Positions 1 through 3,894 of a stretch of 5,350 nucleotides of DNA are shown in pieces; the stretch's first letter is position 1; the number at the start of each line of letters is the position of its first letter. Source of the DNA: Actinomycetota bacterium (lineage in GTDB: Bacteria > Actinomycetota > Thermoleophilia > Miltoncostaeales > Miltoncostaeaceae). The stretch spans positions 1 through 5,350 of the forward strand of contig CANJMX010000110.1 of the NCBI GenBank assembly GCA_947475125.1. Reading direction: 5' to 3'. A program made the position numbers and the translations under genes. Under the pieces are notes generated by a model. That model ran no database searches. It saw only the letters and a program-made list of their open reading frames with translations, and was not told the origin of the DNA.

Positions 1-582
1 GCCGTACTTGGTGCCGCCGATGAGGATCTCGAGCTTGGTCAGGTTGAGCGTGACGAAGCCGGATGAGTTGGTGCCGTGCGTTGCCGGGTCGGCATCGAAC
101 GTGGGCGCGTGCAGGATGACGGCCTTGGGATCGTGCACCTTGATCTCGTCGGGCGTTGCCGGGATGAACATTGTGCGGGCAAACAGCACATGCCACGCGC
201 TCTCGCTCACCAGACGCAGCGGCAGGCGGTGCTCGGGGTGGGCGCCCGCGAAGGCGTCCAGCACAAACAGCTCGCGGCCATCGCCCAGATGGGCAGCAAG
301 GTCGCCGCGCAGCACATCGTTGTGTGCGGGCTCGATGGGCTGGTTGGGGCCCCACCACACGCGGCCCTCAGAGCCGGGCTCCTTCACCGTGAACTTGTCC
401 TTGGGTGAACGACCCGTGTTGGGTGCCGTGTTCACCAGCAGCGGACCGCCTTCACAGATCACGCCCTCATCACGACGGAGTGCGTGCTCGTAGAGCTCTT
501 CCGTTGTGGGGTTCCAGTGGATGGTTCCCGAGGTCGTAACGCCGTGTGCATCCAGTTCGACCGGCCCGTTGCCGTTGCTCAT
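1..582 (-). CDS. pckA: ATP-dependent phosphoenolpyruvate carboxykinase, N-terminal part (3' end beyond window)
   Basis: This enzyme converts oxaloacetate and ATP to phosphoenolpyruvate, CO2 and ADP, the entry step of gluconeogenesis, in the cytoplasm. The 194 visible residues begin MSNGNGPVEL and carry the family signatures in order: NTGRSPKDKF at residues 55-64, whose Arg58 corresponds to the oxaloacetate-binding Arg (Arg65 in E. coli); LFVLDAFAGAHPEHRLPLR at about 105-123; the W..LFARTMFI stretch at 130-140; and LIGGTKYG at 187-194, whose Tyr193 corresponds to active-site Tyr207 of E. coli. The lysines after that motif, the kinase P-loop and the metal ligands lie outside the window; the family is usually about 530-540 residues, so roughly a third is present. 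The start is set by a strong GGAGGG ribosome binding site 5 bp upstream and by family N-terminal length. The frame is open across all 582 bp. The motifs belong to the ATP-type family, not the GTP-type enzyme of most Actinobacteria. The gene is divergent from the one at 715. Confidence 0.95.
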   Translation of the reverse strand, partial: MSNGNGPVELDAHGVTTSGTIHWNPTTEELYEHALRRDEGVICEGGPLLVNTAPNTGRSPKDKFTVKEPGSEGRVWWGPNQPIEPAHNDVLRGDLAAHLGDGRELFVLDAFAGAHPEHRLPLRLVSESAWHVLFARTMFIPATPDEIKVHDPKAVILHAPTFDADPATHGTNSSGFVTLNLTKLEILIGGTKYG

Positions 583-587
583 CCAAT

Positions 588-593
588 CCCTCC
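588..593 (-). promoter_or_regulatory. Shine-Dalgarno site of pckA
   Basis: On the minus strand this reads GGAGGG, five bases before the ATG at 582. It is the only strong Shine-Dalgarno sequence seen in front of a start in the window, and it fixes the pckA start. The two plus-strand genes have none at usable spacing, so pckA looks translated from a leadered mRNA, unlike them. Confidence 0.85.
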
Positions 594-638
594 GGTGGGG
601 TTTCTCGTCCGCGAGGGGCGCGACCCGCTTCGCGATCT

Positions 639-667
639 GTGAAACGTACCCGTTTCGTCGGCGTCAA
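639..667 (-). promoter_or_regulatory. Possible pckA promoter
   Basis: On the minus strand TTGACG (667-662) is a 5-of-6 match to the sigma-70 -35 consensus. At a 17-bp spacer the -10 position reads TTTCAC (644-639), a poor 3-of-6 match. A better TANNNT hexamer, TACGTT (648-643), sits only 13 bp from the -35. The -10 region falls inside the palindrome at 641-656, as expected of a repressible promoter. The resulting leader would be roughly 50 bases, which accommodates the Shine-Dalgarno site. This is pattern matching only. Confidence 0.2.
641..656. promoter_or_regulatory. Palindromic operator candidate between pckA and the divergent gene
   Basis: The sequence reads GAAACG-TACC-CGTTTC, a perfect inverted repeat with 6-bp arms and a 4-bp spacer; the symmetry does not extend to the next base on either side. 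It lies 58 bp upstream of the pckA ATG and 58 bp upstream of the ATG at 715, so it is exactly centred in the 132-bp divergent region. Perfect dyads of this size in a shared promoter region are typical of binding sites for dimeric transcription factors. The arms are A/T-richer than the surrounding DNA. On the minus strand it overlaps a possible pckA -10 element. The regulator is not identifiable from this window. An RNA hairpin is possible, but there is no following T-run, so it is not a terminator. Confidence 0.5.
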
Positions 668-698
668 TCAGCACGGAGCAGTGGGCCATTCGTCCCGC

Positions 699-707
699 TG
701 ATAGCGT
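699..707 (+). promoter_or_regulatory. Extended -10 element for a leaderless transcript of the gene at 715
   Basis: The bases read TG-A-TAGCGT, an extended -10 (TGN) followed by a TANNNT hexamer at 702-707. The hexamer ends 7 bp before the ATG at 715, so transcription would be expected to start at or within a base or two of the start codon. No Shine-Dalgarno sequence precedes that ATG, and no recognisable -35 lies about 17 bp upstream, which the extended -10 could compensate. Such spacing is characteristic of leaderless genes in Actinobacteria. Confidence 0.4.
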
Positions 708-714
708 CGCGGCA

Positions 715-1245
715 ATGCGTCGCGACGAGTTGCAATCCACTGGTACGCAGGTTCCCGTGCTGGCCACGGTGGCCCTTGGGCCCCTGCCGCAACCCGGCAA
801 CTGGGCCAGACGGCTCGAACTGCTGGGGATGGACGTCATCACCACCGGTGCGGCCGTGGACGATCCAGAGACGATCCGCGCCGCCGTCGCCGCCGTGCCG
901 CACCGGCCGGTACTTGCCCGGGCGGGCGATCCTGGGGCGCTTGTGGCCGCAGGAGCGCACATCGTGGTGATGGATGGAGCGGCTCCGCATGGGGCATACG
1001 CATTCCGCCCCGACGAAGTGCTGGTGATCCCTGTGGCTGCCGACGCGCCGGCCGAGAACGCCAATGACGTGGCGCGCGATGTGCTCATTGCGGCACGCGA
1101 GGGGTCGCCATCGGCCCTCTGGGTTGCGGCTCCCGACCTATCGGGCGTGCCCGAGGACGTCGTGGAGGCCAAGTTGCGGGCCATGGCTGAGGGGGCCCGT
1201 ATGGCCCGTATGTGGTTGGCGAAAGAGCAATTCGACACTGATTGA
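715..1245 (+). CDS. Protein of unknown function, 176 residues, alternating beta/alpha pattern
   Basis: I do not recognise this protein with confidence. Codon use fits its neighbours and the frame is open for 176 codons, so it is very likely real. The sequence alternates hydrophobic strands and amphipathic helices: strands near 14-21 (VPVLATVA), 40-44, 64-69, 82-87 (HIVVMDG) and 102-108, then 134-139 (ALWVAA), with helices between and a long final helix (148-171) rich in Ala, Arg and Met. This resembles part of a TIM barrel. The end (LWVAAPDLSGVPEDVVEAKL, then RAM) is reminiscent of the C-terminus of MetE-type cobalamin-independent methionine synthases, where a 'LWVNPDCGL' motif precedes a similar helix; the catalytic Cys of that motif is absent here (Asp141-Leu142), and the protein is far too short for a full barrel. 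No signal peptide or membrane segment is seen. The ATG at 715 lacks a Shine-Dalgarno site but follows a -10-like element at leaderless spacing. It is divergent from pckA and 49 bp upstream of the DUF2156 gene. Confidence 0.8.
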   Translation: MRRDELQSTGTQVPVLATVALGPLPQPGNWARRLELLGMDVITTGAAVDDPETIRAAVAAVPHRPVLARAGDPGALVAAGAHIVVMDGAAPHGAYAFRPDEVLVIPVAADAPAENANDVARDVLIAAREGSPSALWVAAPDLSGVPEDVVEAKLRAMAEGARMARMWLAKEQFDTD

Positions 1246-1279
1246 GGACCGGATGTGGGGGAAACGCCCGTCCGGCGTC

Positions 1280-1285
1280 TAACCT
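1280..1285 (+). promoter_or_regulatory. Candidate -10 element for a near-leaderless transcript of the gene at 1295
   Basis: TAACCT (TANNNT) ends 9 bp before the ATG at 1295, so the predicted transcription start falls just at or before the start codon. The only purine-rich stretch upstream, GGAG at 1289-1292, is 2 bp from the ATG, too close for a normal Shine-Dalgarno interaction. No clear -35 is visible. The element lies in the 49-bp gap after the gene at 715, so read-through from that gene is also possible. Confidence 0.3.
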
Positions 1286-1294
1286 GATGGAGTA

Positions 1295-3037
1295 ATGCTG
1301 ACCCCCTTGAGACGCACCCGAGTGGTGCTGCAGACCTCCCTGCCCACGATTATCGGGCTGGTTGTCATCGCGATCGCGGTGGCCAACCTTGCTGATGTCG
1401 TGTGGTCGGGCATGGCCGAGCACTTTGAGGTGCTCGCGCGACTGGTGCCGCAGCGTGCCGCTCCGTGGGCCCATGCTCTGGCCGCACCCGTCGCCGCGCT
1501 CATGCTCGGGCTTGGATGGGCGCTTACCCAGCGCCGTCGCGCGGCACTTGCCATCGCCGTGGCGCTGCTGGGCATTATGGCCGTCACCATGGCGGGCGAA
1601 CGACGCCCGGCCGACGCCATCGCCTGCGGTGTTCTGGCCGTGCTTCTGTACCTCGCACGCGGCGCCTTCCCGGTGATGCCGGCACCCGCCGCTATCCGCC
1701 AGTCGATTCGCCGTATCCCGTTTGTGGCCGTGGGATCATTCGTCATTGGTGTGCTCGCCGTAGTGGTGGCACGCGGCGACGCCGTGCCCGAGATCAGCGG
1801 TGGCGATGTGGTGCGCGAGGCATTTGCACTGCTCACCTGGCGTGCCGGCCCGGCCGACTTCCCGGCCACCTTCCACTGGCTGCCCGAGGCCCTGGCGCTG
1901 GTGAGCATCGTCGCACTGGTAATGGTGCTGGCACCGCTCATGCGGCGTCCGCCATTCGTTCCCGACCCGCAGACGGCTGCGTCACGTCGTCGCGTTGACG
2001 ATCTGGTGAGCCGTCACGACAGCGGCAGCCTGTCGTCATTCCTGCTGCGCGCCGATCACCACTGGTTGTTCTCCGACGATCGCGACGCGGTGCTGTCGTA
2101 CCGGGTGGAGTCGGGTGTGTTTCTGGTCGCTGCCGACCCGGTGGGGAATCCCGCAGCGCTGCCCGGGCTGGTGCAGAAGGCCGCCGATACCGCCGCGCGC
2201 CACGGGCTGCTGTTTGGCGTAATGGCTGCATCCGATTCTATGCGACCCCTGTGGCGGCACGTGGGTCTTCGCGCGTTCTATCTGGGCGACGAGGCCACGG
2301 TGGAGGCCAATGTGTTCTCGCTGGAGGGTCGCGCCATTCGAAAGGTTCGCCAGTCGGTTACCCGCCTGGAGCGCGAGGGATTTACTGCCGACCTGGTGCG
2401 TGTGCGCGATCTGGGTACCACCGACCGGGTAGCGCTTGAGGACTTCCGTCGCGCATGCCGAGGTGGTCAGGCCGAGCGGGGCTTCTCAATGGCATACGAC
2501 CGCGTGGAGGACCCGGGTGGCCAGCCCTCATGGGTGGCGATCGCTCGCGGCCCCAATGGCGCACTGGCTGGCGTCATCCACTTCGTTCCCGGCAACCGCG
2601 GCCGCACTCAGTCGCTGGCGATGCAGTTGCGTGCGCCTGAGACCCCCAACGGGCTCATGGAGTTTCTCGTGGTGAGGGCGATTACCCGGTTTCGCGACGA
2701 GGGCGTTGAGGATGTCTCCCTCAACTTCGTGACCGGAGGCCGGTACTTCCGTGAGCAGGACACCTCAATGCAGCGGGCGCTCAACCACACATTGCGCTTT
2801 GCCGATCGCTGGTTTCAGGTGAAGCGGCTGGAGAAGTTCACCGAGAAGTTCTTCCCCCGATGGGATGCCCGGTACGTGATGTACCCCGGGCTGGCGATGG
2901 GGTTCGTGCGGGTGGGCATGGCCGCGATGTGGGCCGAGGGGCAGGTTGCGCGCCCCGGCGACCTCCTCAGGCGCCCGGTGGTGGATCAGCCGGAGTTGTT
3001 GGATCAGCCGGAGATGGCGAAGGTGCCTGGGCGATGA
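1295..3037 (+). CDS. MprF/LysX-type phosphatidylglycerol aminoacyltransferase (DUF2156), membrane protein
   Basis: Proteins of this class move an amino acid, usually lysine, from aminoacyl-tRNA onto phosphatidylglycerol in the inner membrane leaflet, lowering surface charge and giving tolerance to cationic peptides. The 580 residues show six hydrophobic segments at about 13-33, 58-78, 83-100, 105-121, 142-159 and 196-215, then a soluble domain (about 230-550). That domain carries class motifs: DHHWLFSDDRDAVLSY (254-269), DPVGNP (281-286), VFSLEGRAIRKVRQS (340-354) with LEREGF (358-363), PNGLMEFLVVRAI (451-463) with VSLNF (474-478), and FTEKFFPRWDARYVMYPG (515-532). MprF of Staphylococcus is about 840 residues with 14 membrane segments; this protein has only the synthase part, without the N-terminal flippase half. 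It also lacks the lysyl-tRNA synthetase domain fused in mycobacterial LysX. The amino acid transferred cannot be read from sequence. The C-terminus (562-573) contains a VVDQPE/LLDQPE duplication and overlaps the convergent hydrolase gene by 71 bp. The start is the first in-frame ATG, just before the first membrane segment. Confidence 0.88.
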   Translation: MLTPLRRTRVVLQTSLPTIIGLVVIAIAVANLADVVWSGMAEHFEVLARLVPQRAAPWAHALAAPVAALMLGLGWALTQRRRAALAIAVALLGIMAVTMAGERRPADAIACGVLAVLLYLARGAFPVMPAPAAIRQSIRRIPFVAVGSFVIGVLAVVVARGDAVPEISGGDVVREAFALLTWRAGPADFPATFHWLPEALALVSIVALVMVLAPLMRRPPFVPDPQTAASRRRVDDLVSRHDSGSLSSFLLRADHHWLFSDDRDAVLSYRVESGVFLVAADPVGNPAALPGLVQKAADTAARHGLLFGVMAASDSMRPLWRHVGLRAFYLGDEATVEANVFSLEGRAIRKVRQSVTRLEREGFTADLVRVRDLGTTDRVALEDFRRACRGGQAERGFSMAYDRVEDPGGQPSWVAIARGPNGALAGVIHFVPGNRGRTQSLAMQLRAPETPNGLMEFLVVRAITRFRDEGVEDVSLNFVTGGRYFREQDTSMQRALNHTLRFADRWFQVKRLEKFTEKFFPRWDARYVMYPGLAMGFVRVGMAAMWAEGQVARPGDLLRRPVVDQPELLDQPEMAKVPGR

Positions 3038-3890
3038 ACGCGCGGATGGCCGCCTCGGCCTGATGCCAGAGCGGGTGCAGATCGACCACGTGCCCCGCAC
3101 CCCCCAGGATCATCACCCGTGCGAGTGGCACGCGACCCACGAGTTCGAGTGAGTGCGATGGGCGCACCTCGGTGTCGGCATCACCATGAATTGCCAGCAC
3201 CGGCACGGCCACGCCTCTGCCCAGGTCGGGCATGAGTCGCGCGATCATTCGGTCATCGGCCTCGGTGCCATCGCGGCGGTGGCGATACGGCAGTGCGGTG
3301 CGGATGGTGGTGCGCAGCCGATCCACCAGATGCGGCTCGCGCGCAATGCGCCGCGACTCCCTGATGAGCGAGCCCATTGATGGGAACCCTGCCTGCACAA
3401 ACGCACCACCCACTGCCACCGATGGTGCGACCTTCAGCGTGATGTCTACCGCGAGCAGCGCGGGCCGACTCATCATCAGGCGATCCCGCAGTGTGATGGG
3501 GCGCGTATCCGGTCCGGTGACCGGCGCCACCAGTGCCACCGCGCGCACGCGGTGCGGGTGGCGCTCTGCCAGACGCAGGGCAACCGGTGCGCCTGCCGAG
3601 AGGGCCAGCACCGCCACATCCGCGTGCCCCAGGACGTCGAGTAGCGCCGCAAGCAGGTCGGCCTGGGCATCCACCGTGTGGCCGGTCGAGATGGGTGTGC
3701 CCAAGTAGCCCGGGCGCGACGGCGCGATCACATGATGGCCGGGCCCCAACGTGCCTGCCAGAGAGAGGGCCTGGTCATAGCCCCCCGGCTGACCGTGCAC
3801 CACAAGCACCGCGGGGCCATCGCCCGCCACGGCCACCTCAACCCGGCCGAGCGCGGTCCACACCATCTGCGGCCGCGCATTCCGGGTCAT
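2967..3890 (-). CDS. Alpha/beta hydrolase-fold protein
   Basis: A 307-residue member of the alpha/beta hydrolase superfamily, probably a cytoplasmic esterase-type enzyme whose substrate cannot be deduced. It shows the oxyanion-hole motif HGQPG (32-36), the family stretch APSRPGYLGTP (56-66), a nucleophile elbow ALSAG (96-100) with Ser98, the acid loop IHGDADTEV (234-242) with Asp239 as likely acid and Asp237 as alternative, and the catalytic His267 in GGAGHVVDLH (263-272). Residues about 133-225 would form the cap. The elbow has Ala in place of the usual first Gly, which the Sm-X-Ser-X-Sm pattern tolerates. The fold should end near residue 287; the last 20 residues are a Pro/Ala-rich tail encoded almost wholly within the overlap with the convergent gene. 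The ATG is 4 bp after the metH stop with no Shine-Dalgarno sequence, indicating translational coupling; ATG codon 9 (3866) is an alternative start. No signal peptide is seen. Confidence 0.9.
   Translation of the reverse strand: MTRNARPQMVWTALGRVEVAVAGDGPAVLVVHGQPGGYDQALSLAGTLGPGHHVIAPSRPGYLGTPISTGHTVDAQADLLAALLDVLGHADVAVLALSAGAPVALRLAERHPHRVRAVALVAPVTGPDTRPITLRDRLMMSRPALLAVDITLKVAPSVAVGGAFVQAGFPSMGSLIRESRRIAREPHLVDRLRTTIRTALPYRHRRDGTEADDRMIARLMPDLGRGVAVPVLAIHGDADTEVRPSHSLELVGRVPLARVMILGGAGHVVDLHPLWHQAEAAIRAFIAQAPSPSPADPTTPADPPPGA
2978..3013. repeat. Tandem 18-bp duplication inside the convergent gene overlap
   Basis: Two adjacent 18-bp units (2978-2995 and 2996-3013) match at 16 of 18 positions; both end in TGGATCAGCCGGAG. 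Because the unit is a multiple of three, it adds six codons on both strands: VVDQPE then LLDQPE at the end of the DUF2156 protein, and an ADPTTP/ADPPPG repeat in the tail of the hydrolase. Replication slippage is the likely origin. Confidence 0.85.
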
Positions 3891-3894
3891 GGCA

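Noticed and set aside
8..493. A 161-codon plus-strand frame opposite pckA
   Set aside because: Shadow of pckA; its product is compositionally biased, while the minus frame carries conserved PEP carboxykinase motifs over its whole length.
704..724. Direct repeat GCGTCGCG (704-711 and 717-724) around the start of the unknown gene, with a CGTCGCGACG palindrome at 718-727
   Set aside because: Short, made almost only of G and C, and half of it is coding; not distinguishable from background without conservation data.
579..1238. A 219-codon open frame on the minus strand, longer than the 176-codon plus-strand gene it opposes
   Set aside because: Its product is a low-complexity Ser/Thr/Ala/Arg mixture with no motif, it would overlap the pckA start, and it is what high-GC coding DNA gives on the opposite strand. 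The plus frame has the ordered strand/helix pattern and promoter-like context.
1264..1278. Inverted repeat ACGCC-CGTCC-GGCGT between the unknown gene and the DUF2156 gene, considered as a terminator
   Set aside because: Only a 5-bp stem, no following T-run, and it ends just 2 bp before the candidate -10 of the next gene. Such dyads are common by chance at this GC content.
1279..1941. A 220-codon minus-strand frame opposite the membrane domain of the DUF2156 gene
   Set aside because: Ala/Ser/Thr/Arg low complexity without motifs; the plus frame encodes regular membrane segments followed by the conserved catalytic domain.
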